A DNA stretch of 64,000 bases, taken from positions 50,068 to 114,067 of the forward strand of contig NW_003546504.1 of NCBI RefSeq assembly GCF_000090795.2. The letters run 5' to 3'. Made by a program: the position numbers and the translations under genes. Each line of letters opens with the position of its first letter. The first letter of the stretch is position 1. Shown here in pieces: positions 24,101 to 34,900 of this stretch. This stretch comes from Amphimedon queenslandica (taxonomy: Eukaryota > Porifera > Demospongiae > Haplosclerida > Niphatidae). The notes below the pieces were generated by a model that saw nothing but the letters and a program-made list of their open reading frames with translations, made no database searches and was not told where the DNA came from.

Positions 24101-24281
24101 TGTAAACTAAATTTTATTTATTCTTTTTTAGACACAAATGGTGAACTGGAACAAGACTGTAGCTTACATCAATTTTATTCTCTTGATGTTTTTACTCCTT
24201 CTCATAGTTATACTTGTAGCTTTCTTAACAACTAACTTGTCCCAGAATAATCCTGCTTCTTTCATGAATCATATGGCATAA
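18143..24281 (+). CDS. JPH: Junctophilin, MORN-repeat ER/plasma-membrane tether
   Basis: Five coding exons: 18143-18394, 19956-20109, 21405-22655, 23121-23272 and 24132-24281; 1959 nt (652 aa), phases closing. The N terminus (MSEEEDKRPTRGLFDFSDGGRYQGEW) opens a run of MORN repeats: GAHGYGVC, GHKYIGTWQDGMRHGLGKE, EYLGDFSSNVRGPNG, ALYQGTWSDGLQDGIGVEIYADKG and VYKGQYKKGQRNGYGTRSS. A joining region of roughly 60-70 residues follows, then two more repeats (YEGQWEKDKREGHGIL, YLGQWKNNGRSGYGV). Next come a predicted helical segment (LSYKHHQLETKVKAAHTAALQAADVARTKSILAESR), a low-complexity Ser/Glu-rich divergent region, and a C-terminal hydrophobic anchor (YINFILLMFLLLLIVILVAFL) ending 16 residues before the stop. 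This split MORN set plus tail anchor is the junctophilin plan; MORN repeats bind plasma membrane and the tail sits in the ER. An in-frame TAA lies just past the exon 3 donor, so retention of that intron would yield a soluble, anchorless protein. Confidence 0.93.
18895..18925. repeat. Telomere-like CCCTAA run
   Basis: Four imperfect CCCTAA/CCCCTAAA units inside a larger repeat of ACTAGGGGACTCC units. A related mixture of the same units occurs at about 55845-55950. Confidence 0.6.
19024..19110 (-). repeat. tRNA-derived (SINE-like) segment
   Basis: On the minus strand an A-box-like TGGCACAGCGGG (about 19088-19099) precedes a canonical B box GGTTCGAATC (19031-19040) by about 58 nt, the arrangement of an internal Pol III promoter. 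The D, T and acceptor stems do not pair properly, so it is not a working tRNA gene. Confidence 0.45.
20766..21003. repeat. TA-flanked MITE, CCGTATGGC variant, in junctophilin intron 2
   Basis: Ends are TA-CCGTATGGCTAGAAAATTTCG and AATTTTTTAGCCATACAG-TA. The interior includes TGCTGCGCATGCGCAGTGAGC and TTCCATGGTATTAATTTTTG, which recur nearly unchanged in the copy at 54646-54873. Confidence 0.7.
23329..23377. repeat. (ATGTAC)n array
   Basis: One of the longest runs of the palindromic hexamer in the window, in junctophilin intron 4. It creates spurious open frames coding HVHVHV on the minus strand. Confidence 0.8.
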
Positions 24282-24361
24282 TCTTTGTTTTGCTATAATG
24301 TAGAATTTGTTTCAGTTCTCAATCTCTTATTTGTAATTGTGATTACAGTATTTGTGAATTT

Positions 24362-24367
24362 AATAAA
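24362..24367 (+). terminator. Candidate junctophilin polyadenylation signal
   Basis: AATAAA 80 nt after the junctophilin stop, before the convergent GILT stop at 24481. Confidence 0.5.
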
Positions 24368-24480
24368 AATTTAATGTAAAATTTAGCAATAATAATATTT
24401 TTTCATTCAGCAAGCAGATACAACAATATTGACAGTTTTAGCAGCTAGCAAATACTTTCAAGGTAAATGCATGTATTGTG

Positions 24481-25945
24481 TTAAAGGCTTGAACAAGCAT
24501 CTGGCTTGTTAGGACCAGTGTAAGCTTTGCAGATAACTGATATCAGAGCAAAACCTTCAGCTTGAGCATCATGCTACAAAGAGAAAGAAATAATTGATAG
24601 CAATCATTATTACCATTTGTACACGTGTACCTTGCCATTTACAGTAACCCATGGAGTGTATCGATGAGGTGGCTCAAGATTAGCAGTAGTATTATAAGCC
24701 ATCATTTGTAACTGAGTACCTAGTGATCCATCAGTACAAGTCTTGATCTTATCCCAATCTAATCCTTGTTGCTTAGCACAATTAGAGCCTACTTCAAGAT
24801 CCTGTTCCTGTCCTTCCTCATCCATGCAATGTATAAATGGCCAGAAGTCCTTCCTGCAAAAACACTGTAATTGAAATTCCACCCTTACTCATTAAAAAAT
24901 TAATTCTGTTGGGCACACATATTATGTAATAATCATGACACTCGTAACACTAACCCAGTTTCTAAGGCAATAAAGGCTACCCTAACTTGCGATTGCCAGC
25001 TTTTTATTTTGATTTGGTGGATTTTGTTAGAGATATTGTTTCGTGCATGACTAATTAATTGCACGCATTACAACAGACAGATAAGTCATAAAAGGAGTAT
25101 GTACATGTAGTCAATTACATGTAGCTGTCAACTTCTTTAGCTATATATATCAAGAGTAGATAATAATTAGAGGAGAGTGTCCTACTGTGCAATACCCCCT
25201 GCTTCATCACGGCGTAGAATTGAAGAGTCACATTCAGGATACTTTCAGTATTTTTGAGTAGTTATTCAAAAATAACTATCAATAACTACTCTAACCCAAT
25301 GAAAATATGGAAATATCCTGAATGTGACTCTTCAATTCTATGCCGTGATGAAGCAGGGGGTATAGGCACAGTAGGACACTCTCCTCTAATTATTATCTAC
25401 TCTTGATAATATGTAATTAAAATAATTAATTATGAGGTTACGTTATTCTATTGGCACTTTTTTGTTTATCTTTCATAATCCTAAGATACCTCTCTCACCA
25501 TCCATCCATACCTATCTGGATAATAATGAAGGAGACAAGCATCAACCTTGTTAATAAGACACTCCATAGGACCATGTTGACATTTAAGAGTACCGTCAGA
25601 CTGAAGCTTAGCATTACCACTAGGAACATATGTTAGAGTAAATATTGAGCCAACCTGAAACAAAAGAATAAAACCAATCACAGCTACAATAAAATACAGC
25701 AAAATATAGCAGCATGCACAATGCCCTTTTCATACTTATAGCCTAGCTACATGTACCCCATATTGAGACTATCAACCTCGGGCTACCTTGTCAATGGCAA
25801 CATTCATTGGTCCCTTGGAAAATGCAAGGCAGTCAGGACAGAGGGACTCAGCGTAATAGTTGACAGCAACTAGGTCATCTGCAAATGCAGTGAATGTACA
25901 CAAGGAGAGAGAAAAAGTTAGAAGACAAAGATTTAGATTAACCAT
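24481..25945 (-). CDS. IFI30: GILT: gamma-interferon-inducible lysosomal thiol reductase
   Basis: Four coding exons on the minus strand: 25945-25787, 25654-25512, 24853-24631 and 24573-24481; 618 nt (205 aa), phases closing. ATG 25945 gives a clear signal peptide (MVNLNLCLLTFSLSLCTFTAFA). The reductase site is ESLCPDCLAFS, a C-x-x-C thioredoxin-type pair. The GILT signature C-Q-H-G-x2-E-C-x2-N-x4-C is complete in exon 2 (CQHGPMECLINKVDAC). Further cysteines occur in exon 3 (FIHCMDE, GSNCAKQQG, KTCTDGSLG), and the tail has TPWVTVNGK and ICKAY. The family reduces disulfides in endosomes and lysosomes for proteolysis; in animals without MHC this implies roles in digestion or defence. It shares a 194-bp divergent promoter with PEPCK and is convergent with junctophilin. 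A 259-bp hairpin lies in its second intron. Confidence 0.95.
25149..25407. repeat. 259-bp long hairpin (foldback MITE) in GILT intron 2
   Basis: Left arm 25149 to about 25241 and right arm about 25317-25407 are near-perfect reverse complements (ends ATCAAGAGTAG and CTACTCTTGAT). Only a few mismatches or indels occur over about 90 bp. The loop contains a second small inverted repeat (GAGTAGTTATT / AATAACTACTC). Arm identity suggests recent insertion or continued homogenisation. Confidence 0.85.
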
Positions 25946-26139
25946 TTTTTTGCTCTGTTGTACTACAAGCAATGAGTTGTGGGGGCGTTAACATAACCTT
26001 TCAGTCACGTGATCACGTGATAGTAACGCCCTCAAAACGCCTCCCTCTCTCGTGACTTGTGAATTTTTGACCTGACCTCAAGTCCTCATTCAACTTCATT
26101 GTAAAGAAAGGAAAGGTTGCTGGATGAAACCGTCGAAAT
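25946..26139. promoter_or_regulatory. Divergent GILT / PEPCK promoter with two CACGTG E-boxes
   Basis: A 194-bp gap between divergent start codons. GTCACGTGAT (26004-26013) and its mirror ATCACGTGA (26012-26020) place two CACGTG cores at 26006-26011 and 26014-26019, eight bases apart in a near-palindrome. The first matches 9 of 10 positions of the CLEAR element GTCACGTGAC bound by TFEB/MiT factors. Function is inferred. Confidence 0.5.
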
Positions 26140-29100
26140 ATGTTGTACTATAGACATATTTTGCCGGCTTTGAGGTAAATTTCGGATTGTATAAGTTTAT
26201 ACAAATAGCTTCTTGTAGGTCCCCCTTAACTTTTAGAAATTGCCGGTTGTTGTCGTCGGTTTTCACTTCTCCACAGTTACAATCACTCGGGGAAGGCGTT
26301 AAGCAGTTTGTAAAGGATAATGTGGAACTGTGTCAACCAGACAGTATTCATGTTTGTGACGGCTCGAGAGATGAAAATCAGAAACTTTTACACAAGCTTC
26401 AGAAAGAAGGAAGACTAACAAAAGTGACGAAATATGACAACTGGTATGAACAATAACTAAAGAATGACTTGTAGTAATCATATTGTTCATCATATTGTTA
26501 GTTATTTAGCGAGAACAACAGTTGAGGATGTTGCTCGAGTTGAAGGCCAAACGTATATATGTTCTGAGAGAAAAGAAGACACTGTGCCTACCCCAAAGGA
26601 AGGTGTTGCACCAATACTTGGAAACTGGAGATCACCACAAATAATGGATAAGGAGTTGACAGAGAAATTCACAGGCTGTATGAAAGGTGAGATTAGTGCC
26701 TATCTTGTGTGGAAATACAATGTAGATGTGTTTGATTTGTCTAATTCTTTTTTATTCTGCAAATGTTTGCATACGTAACTACATGTACATGTCTGTTAAA
26801 ACTTAGACACACAAGACAATGAGTTACTATTTGTTGAATAAGAAGAGTTGTCTGCAACATTTGCCAATTGTATACCCTTGTTACATCATGTAGAGTATCA
26901 TTATTTTACATGTACATACTTTGTATTTATGCATTGTCAATTATTCACTCTTTCTGTTAACAGATGTGAATGTCAATTGTGTTTATACATGTAGTTGTTA
27001 TTAATTTATTATTTACACTTAAGTCTTGAGGTTTCTGCATTTTGTCACTGATTTCACTAATAGTAGCTATTATATTTTATTTTTAGTGTTTTAATCTGCT
27101 TTCATTCTACTATCTTAGGTCGTACTATGTATGTAATACCATTTAGTATGGGACCTGTGGGCTCTCCACTTTCTAAATATGGTATTCAACTCACCGACTC
27201 AGAGTATGTTGTTGCTAGCATGAGAATAATGACAAGAATGGGTGGACCAGTACTTGATAAGATTGGTGATAATGGACAATTTGTAAAATGTCTGCACTCA
27301 GTTGGTTATCCTTTGCAGCCAGGAGATAAGGATCCTGTATGGCCTTGTAATCCAGCAAAAATTGCTGTAGCTCATTTTCCAGAGAGAAGTGAAATTAAAT
27401 CGTTTGGAAGTGGATATGGTGGTAATTCACTGCTTGGAAAGAAGTGTTTCGCTCTTAGGATAGCTTCCATACTTGCAAGAAATGAAGGCTGGTTGGCAGA
27501 ACACATGCTGGTGAGGATACATGTGTGTACTTTTATGTACATGTACACATGTACATGTATTCACACAATGACTATTGTTAGATTACTAAACCCAATAATA
27601 CATGTATGGGACATGTACTACATGTACATACATGTATGCTAGACAATTGTATAGTGACAATTTTTAGTGTCACTAATGTACATGTACTTTTACATTTGTA
27701 ACTTTATTATGTAGTCGAATTGCTGGAAGCACATACATGTACATGTACATGTAGTACATGTAGATATACTAGCTGTACATGCATGTGCATACAAATCTTG
27801 GTTTCTGATTCTTTTCCCTCCTCCTTAGTCAAGGATACCAGTTAATAATATAATTACATGTATAGCACATTTAATGATAAAGGTCAACTCAAGTCATGGC
27901 AAGATCATCACATTTTGCTAGCACATTCTTAAAATGTGTTATACTTGCTATCTCTGTCATAATTGTGACAATACATGTACTGTACATGCATGTAATTGTA
28001 GTTTATATTGAATAGGTAGTAGTAAGTGTAGTTGCAATGTTTGCCAACAGAAAGAGGATGATGTAGCATAATATTGACACTATAAATTTTTGTGGCATAC
28101 ATGAAAGGAATATGAGGAAGTACATGAAAGGATTATGACGTTATGCGTGTAAAATTATCGAAATTGTCATGGGGTGTCAAACAAATAATTATGTACGTGT
28201 AAGTTTCCGTTTAAAATTGCCATTGCCTTTTTGTTGAGCACAATTTTTTAATAAGAATGAGAAGAAAGAATTTTGAAAATAATTATGCTGTACAATGCAC
28301 TGTACATACTGTAGATGTGCAATGAAAACAATACTAGAATGGAAAGATGAAGCCAAGCCTGATTTGCATTAAACAATACATGTACATGCATAATTATTAT
28401 ACGAATAAATTAATTGTTACTTTTTTACCCTTTGTTTTTAATTATAGTTTTAACCTTTTTAAAACTAATGTGGTGTTGTGTGAAAATCACCACTTTGCTT
28501 TTTTATTTCTCTAATACATTTGAAATTGTTCTGCCTATGGTGGTCGGGGGTGGTAGGGACAAACACCTCAACAAATGAACTAACTAGTTCATCACTTAAA
28601 CCAACCGTGCAATTAATACTAATAATCATACATAAAGCATGATATTGTAGTCTACTAGTATGGTATACATAAATTTAAAAGGAACAGTATTAGCCTCCAA
28701 CCACCTCTAATTTTATTCTAGGCAGAACTCTGAGCTGAGTTACTGTAATCACCTCAGTATTTCACTCTTGGTTTTACTGTAATAGTGTTGTTGACCAGAT
28801 TGTTGAGCAGCTTTAAAAATTTGTTGAAAAAATCTAATTTTGACCAGAATCAGTTCAAAATTTTATTATTATAATGGCATTGCTGTAGCAACAGAATTTG
28901 AAAGTCACATGTCTATCTTTTTAGATTTTAGGTATTACTAATCCAGAAGGTCGAAAGAGATATATTGCTGCTGCTTTCCCCTCACAGTGTGGTAAAACAA
29001 ACCTGGCTATGATCACACCTACACTCCCAGGCTGGAAGGCTGAATGCGTCGGTGATGATATTGCATGGATGAAGTTTGGAGATGATGGAACATTAAGAGC

Positions 29101-30022
29101 TATTAATCCAGAAGCAGGTTTTTTTGGAGTCGCTCCAGGTACTAATCAAAGTTCAAATCCAAATGCGATGGCATCAATTTTGAAAGACACTATATTTACT
29201 AATGTTGCAAGTACAAGTGACGGAGGCGTTTTCTGGGAAGGGCTAGAGAAAGAAATCTCTGAAGATGTTTCTATAACACAATGGCGAGGGTTACAGCAAT
29301 GGGAAAAGCTTACGAAGAAAGAGAAGAGTGTAATCCCTGCCTCACATCCAAATGCTCGTTTCTGTTGCCCAGCTTCAAATTGTCCAATAATTGATGAAAA
29401 TTGGGAAGACCCTAATGGAGTACCAATAGATGCCATCTTGTTTGGTGGACGGAGACCTAAAACCATCCCATTAGTATACGAAGCTAGGAACTGGGAACAT
29501 GGCGTATTTATTGGAGCTAGCATGAGATCTGAAGCTACTTCGGCTGCTGAAAATATGGGAAAGAAAATACTTCATGACCCATTTGCAATGCGTCCATTCT
29601 TTGGTTATAGTTTCTCACAGTATATGGATCACTGGTTAAGTCTACAGGAAAGGAAGAATGTTACGTTACCGAAAATATTCCATGTAAATTGGTTTCGAAG
29701 AGATGCTGAAGGTGCGTTCCTTTGGCCTGGTTTTGGTGAGAATAGCCGGGTATTGGAATGGATATTCCGACGCTGCGACGGGGAAGACATCGCACAAGAT
29801 TCTGTTCTTGGTCTGATTCCTAAGCCAAACACAATGAATCTGAAGGATCTTGTAGTGAGCCAAAAGAAGATGGAAGAATTGTTTCATACTCCTAAAAATG
29901 AACTTGAAGAAGAAGTGAGGGATATTGAAAAGTTTTTTGATGAACAGCTACCTGAACAAGTTCCTTTACCAGTCATGCAGCAGCTTCAGGCCCTCAAGTC
30001 AAAAATAGCTCAATCAAATTAG
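26140..30022 (+). CDS. PCK: Phosphoenolpyruvate carboxykinase (GTP), likely mitochondrial
   Basis: Five coding exons: 26140-26174, 26219-26443, 26502-26686, 27119-27510 and 28925-30022; 1935 nt (644 aa), phases closing. The first about 35 residues ([29 protein letters not shown]) are rich in Arg/Leu/Ser and lack acids, like a mitochondrial presequence. Family landmarks follow: [90 protein letters not shown] and the P-loop [12 protein letters not shown] with the reactive cysteine. Downstream are DDIAWMKF (metal and nucleotide), [19 protein letters not shown] and [12 protein letters not shown]. The enzyme converts oxaloacetate plus GTP to PEP, CO2 and GDP in gluconeogenesis. Length matches animal PCK2. 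Possible AATAAA at 30307-30312. Confidence 0.97.
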
Positions 30023-31685
30023 TGAGAGAGGAATTATAGTTATTATTTTTATCTGAACTTATCTATCTCTCTAGCAATTATAATAATTATCCTCAGAATT
30101 ATTTTAAATTATTTCTTTGCCTTGTTCATTATAATTGTTTATTTATTTCTTGTTAGAAAATTACTATTTTGCCGTTAATATTAGAAGTTGGAATAGTTTA
30201 ACTCATTATTTCTGAATGAAGTATCACAATTGATGCCAAGAAAAGGCTATTATTTTACTCATTTATACCAACCTTATCTATTCTTGTTAATACATACATG
30301 TACATCAATAAACATACTCAACTTTTAGACATTAGATCTGTGTGTGGCTGTGACTTCAAATACTGCTTAAGATACAGGATTATGTACATCGCAATGCATT
30401 GATGCCTGATAAAAAATATAGCACTGTCTCAATAGTGCTTATCATAGCACTTAAAAGTATTGCTTAGCAAAAATAACCGCTGGTGAGGCCAATAATCTCA
30501 CGGTGTATATATCATCTATGATTATACAGACTTTGTATGCTTTTTTAAACGTTCATGCCTTCATAATGCTACATACCACCTAGTCCATTTTGGAATTCAT
30601 GACACATCATTTTGCTATACAACTACATACTGAACATGTTGCTTACTTAGCCTCTAACATACATGTTATAATAATTATTGTGATGACAAATTAATTTTAG
30701 CCAGTGTTATAACTATAATTTCCAAATACATTTATTGCATTATTATTATGAATAATTATTTTCATGATAATTATGATACTTATTGTCATCAATTTTTCTG
30801 AATATTTCTGATCTTACTTTCAATCTTATATAATGTATGTGATTACTTTCTAGTGTTGTGTAATGTTATGCAATATGTGTCTGTAATGTATATGATGTAA
30901 TTGATGTACCGTATAGCACAAAAATTTGGAGGGACAAAAATTTGGCGAATTTGGCAAATAGAGTTTCATTCGCCAAAATAAAAACCGCCATTTTGAGCCT
31001 TTATACGCATGCTCAATGGCACGTGGCCACTAATTCGCCAAATTAAAATCCGCCAATAACCAAAATTTAGCAATTCGCCAAATTTTACTCCCTCCAAAAT
31101 TTCCGGCTATACGGTATGTGTATGTACATGTGCATTTTTCACTTTTAAACAATTTTTCACTTATTGATTAATTAATTTGTTGATTGTCTCTCAACCTTTC
31201 ATACTTGGTCACAACAGTAACTGAGGCTCCAGCTACACTGCTAGTGAACATGAAGTGGTAGATCTATGAGTATTTGGCTTTACACAGATATTTTGGTGGT
31301 ACCAACAATACTTATACCAATTGTAATTAGTGACAAAGTTGTAGGAGTTCTCTGCATAAGATGAAAAGGCATACTTGCTAATGACTACACAACTTAAGCT
31401 GTCACTAATAGTGCCATCATACTCAGAGTCTGGTAAAAATCATACTATAAATTAGTCTAAATTGTACTTTCCTATACATTTCTGAGACCAATTCAAATAT
31501 TATAATAATGTATAGATCTACATGTATGTCTCAATAATATTATATGTTCTCCACTTGTCAGACACAGCAATGCAAGCCAACAACATACTATCCACTTCAC
31601 TGTCTCAGTGACAATAAGGAGTATATGTGACATGCTCTAGAGTCAAAACTGAAAATAGTAATTTTAAATTATTTAATTATCAGTA
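30023..31685. other. Convergent spacer between PEPCK and the RNF213-like gene
   Basis: A 1.66-kb AT-rich interval containing the presumed PEPCK 3' UTR (AATAAA at 30307-30312) and one TA-flanked MITE at 30909-31114. I see no other coding or RNA feature. Confidence 0.6.
30909..31114. repeat. TA-flanked MITE, CCGTATAGC family
   Basis: Ends TA-CCGTATAGCACAAAAATTTGGAGG and CCTCCAAAATTTCCGGCTATACGG-TA. The interior has repeated TTCGCCAAA/AATTCGCCAAATT motifs and CTCAATGGCACGTGGCCAC, shared with the copy at 61745-61931. Confidence 0.8.
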
Positions 31686-31964
31686 TTAATGAATTGGATT
31701 ACGACACTCAGGACAATTTTTTAGCATCAGCTTTTCAAAACACACATTATGCACACAATGAAGGCAAGAAAAGAGTTTCACACTTGCAGAGGCCGTTTCA
31801 ATTTTACAATTGCAAACTGGACACATCACACTCAACTGCTCTTTGATTTCTTTTACTACTTTTGGAACTATTGTGCATGGAATTCCAATTATGCCCAAAT
31901 CTTCAAGTTCAGGAGTTTTTGCCATTTCTAACATTTCACCATCTATTTGTTCCTTTTTAATGAC
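31686..31964 (-). other. Last exon of RNF213-like gene: C-terminal RING-H2 finger
   Basis: Exon 31964-31686 ends in TAA. It encodes CPVC, then 15 residues, then C-x-H-x2-H-x2-C (CLHCVHNVC), 8 residues and CPEC: all eight ligands of a C3H2C3 RING. Only five residues (RNPIH) follow it. Confidence 0.85.
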
Positions 31965-34900
31965 CTAAAAGAAAACAACAAAATTCAAGATTTAGTTATT
32001 GTCAATTACCTCACAAAATTCCTTTAACCTATTATGACGCCAAAATAATTGAGCAACCTTATCAGGAGAAACTTGTCCAAGCAGTGAAACTGAATTAGTC
32101 AACCATCTTTTGAAGAGAATGCGAAATTTTAGACGCAGCAGTGCAGTGTGAAGTGCAAAATCTTTCCGTAATATTTCATCATCAGAAAGTAACTCGTAAA
32201 CCACTAATCCATCCATATCCTCATCTTCACTAAATATCCCTGCAGTCTCATGAAACCCTTCAGCATTCATAAATTCAGCAACATCTTTTGCAGTTTTCAT
32301 CTCTGCTAATTTTCTTAGTTCTGATTCCTTTGTGTCAATTTCATTTATGAAAGGCACTGGTATTATTGTTTGTGGCAGAGAAGGGATTGACACAACAGAA
32401 GAACTTTTCACAATCGGAGGTGGTGTGCTTTCCTTTTGAGGGTTAACCTCTTCAGGTGGACCTTCTGACAAATTGCTTTGACTTTCAGGCTGTTCCTCTC
32501 TTTCAAAAAGTTTTCTAATAGAGTTAATTAAAATTATAAGTGACCAAAGTAAACAATGATAAATCTCACTTTCTTAGCTCAAGATGAATGTGTACATAGT
32601 ATTTGACCGAAACTTTAGGCAGCCAAACAGGAATAATGTCTAACTCTTCATTAATAACTTCACCAATCTAAAATATCTTAACACTTTATTTACAAATAGC
32701 ACCAAACATACTGCTGTGTCATTGTTGCAACAAGCTTTTTCTACTAAATCCTTCTCAAATTTAAACATAAAATATGCTAGATCTGTCACAATCTTCAGTG
32801 TTTCTAAATAAGAAATAAGTATGAAGATACATAAATGCCATTTTATTATATTACTTAACTACCTTGATTTTGCATCCATTCTGTGATGTCATGCTGTATA
32901 TCTTCAACTAGATGACTCTTCATGCAAAAGGGTAGGTGGTGGAAATCATAGTAACCAATTTCTAACCAATCTTGGAAAAACTTAGTCAGATAAACAACAG
33001 CGTTCAAACGCGTATCACTTATAAACTTGTATTGACTCTCACTTAAACTATAATGCAAAATAAAAATAAAAGAATACTAGCTGTTATAATAAATAATAAT
33101 TATACCAGTACCTTGATCTAGTTCGATCAGCTGAATGTTTTACAATACCAACATGATTTAAAGCATCATTCATATCACTACAGCTCTCACTTAGAAACTC
33201 ACAAATAGTTAAACTTCTCAACGAGTAGATATGAGTGTCATCAACTTTAGGAATTTTCTATAAATAATTAATGTTAATCATGCTGTCAATAAATTTCACA
33301 ATAATAATTTTTACAATTAATGGCATTGATGATGTTTACTGATAAAATTTAATCAAAGTGTACTTCATCAAAACATTTTATTTTGGGATTAAGCCACAAA
33401 ACCAAAGTTATCAATTTACTTCAAGTATCTTTTGAAGAATCAAGAATAAACCACTGCACAATTCCACAAGACTATCATGATTAAGTGAATGAAATGTATT
33501 CTCAAGTTCTATAACACTAGGTAGCAATGCCTGTAAAGAAAATTGATTTTTTTCCTTTCAAAATTTTAAACAACCTCATCATTTGGATCAATGTTTTCAT
33601 TTATGGTGGAAATTTCATCTGCTTTCTTAAAAGATATTAATATAATACAACAACAAAAGTACTGAAAACATACATCTTTTGCCAGATGTGGATATTGTGC
33701 TTCAATTATTTCAATCACTTCCTTGTAATGAACTGATGAATGAAATCTAGCAACAAAATCAATAAATACAACAATAAACAATAGCTAGTTCTTACAAGCT
33801 TTGCGGTGAAATATTCTGCATGGATTTGTAAAAATCAAATTTTTTCCAAAAGTTTTCAAGGCTGATTTTTTGTTTGTGAGATATGAAGAGTGAAAATATT
33901 TCATTCTGAATTGCTTTGAAGTGAAATACCTATGCATAACAACTGTCACTCACAACATTGAAGATGTAAAATTAAAATAATTCTATGAGGCATAATAATT
34001 AAATCAATATTATACCTTTAGTTCATAAACATACTGAAGTAATATAAGTACATTTTGTAATTCAATAACTAAACTATGCCATTCAGAAGCTACACTGTTG
34101 AGCTATGAACATTTCAGAAACATAAAATGTTGGTTAAACACCATGTGAGCCCAAAATAATTCTTAATCTAACATAATATAGAAACAAAAAATTGATGACA
34201 ACATGATTGGAATATGGCACCTTATGATACAAACATGCAGAGATACAATTTACATGTATACCTCAGGTACACAGTCTGGTATTATGCTATTATCTGACTC
34301 AGGATCACTTTTGCCAATATTTCTCATACTGCAATACTTCAATATTATCGTCTTCAAATCTTGTAAATTTCTATAACTTAATAGTTTATCAATACTTCTG
34401 AGGCTAAATTAAAATGTGGCATAATTTTATTCAATCAATGCCAACATACTTTGCAAACAAGCAAGATTCTTCAGTGACTTCAGTCACATGTATGAATCTC
34501 CCCTTGGTAGAAATATTTAGTTGATGATCATCAAGAAAACTATTGTATCTTTCTACCTGTACAATAATTATACTTTTATATAGATAAACTAAACTAGGCA
34601 TGTTCCTACTATTTCAGTGATGGCTTTGAATAGAACATCTTTACTTCCGTTAATCATATGCAGTAAATGATAAAACTTCATATCAGTGCTAATTTCAGGT
34701 AGGCATTTGAAAAAGTGTCGGAGATTGCCATATTGTTCTAAAAATTCAAGAGTTAAAAAAACTATAAATGCAAAAGTTTTTACCTATCATAACTTCTATT
34801 TTTGTCATTTCCTTAACTTTTTTTCCAGGAAAAAATTGATCAAGAAGAGACTCAAGAACAGTTCTAACTGATTGTGATCTCGCTATCTCAAATGTCACCT

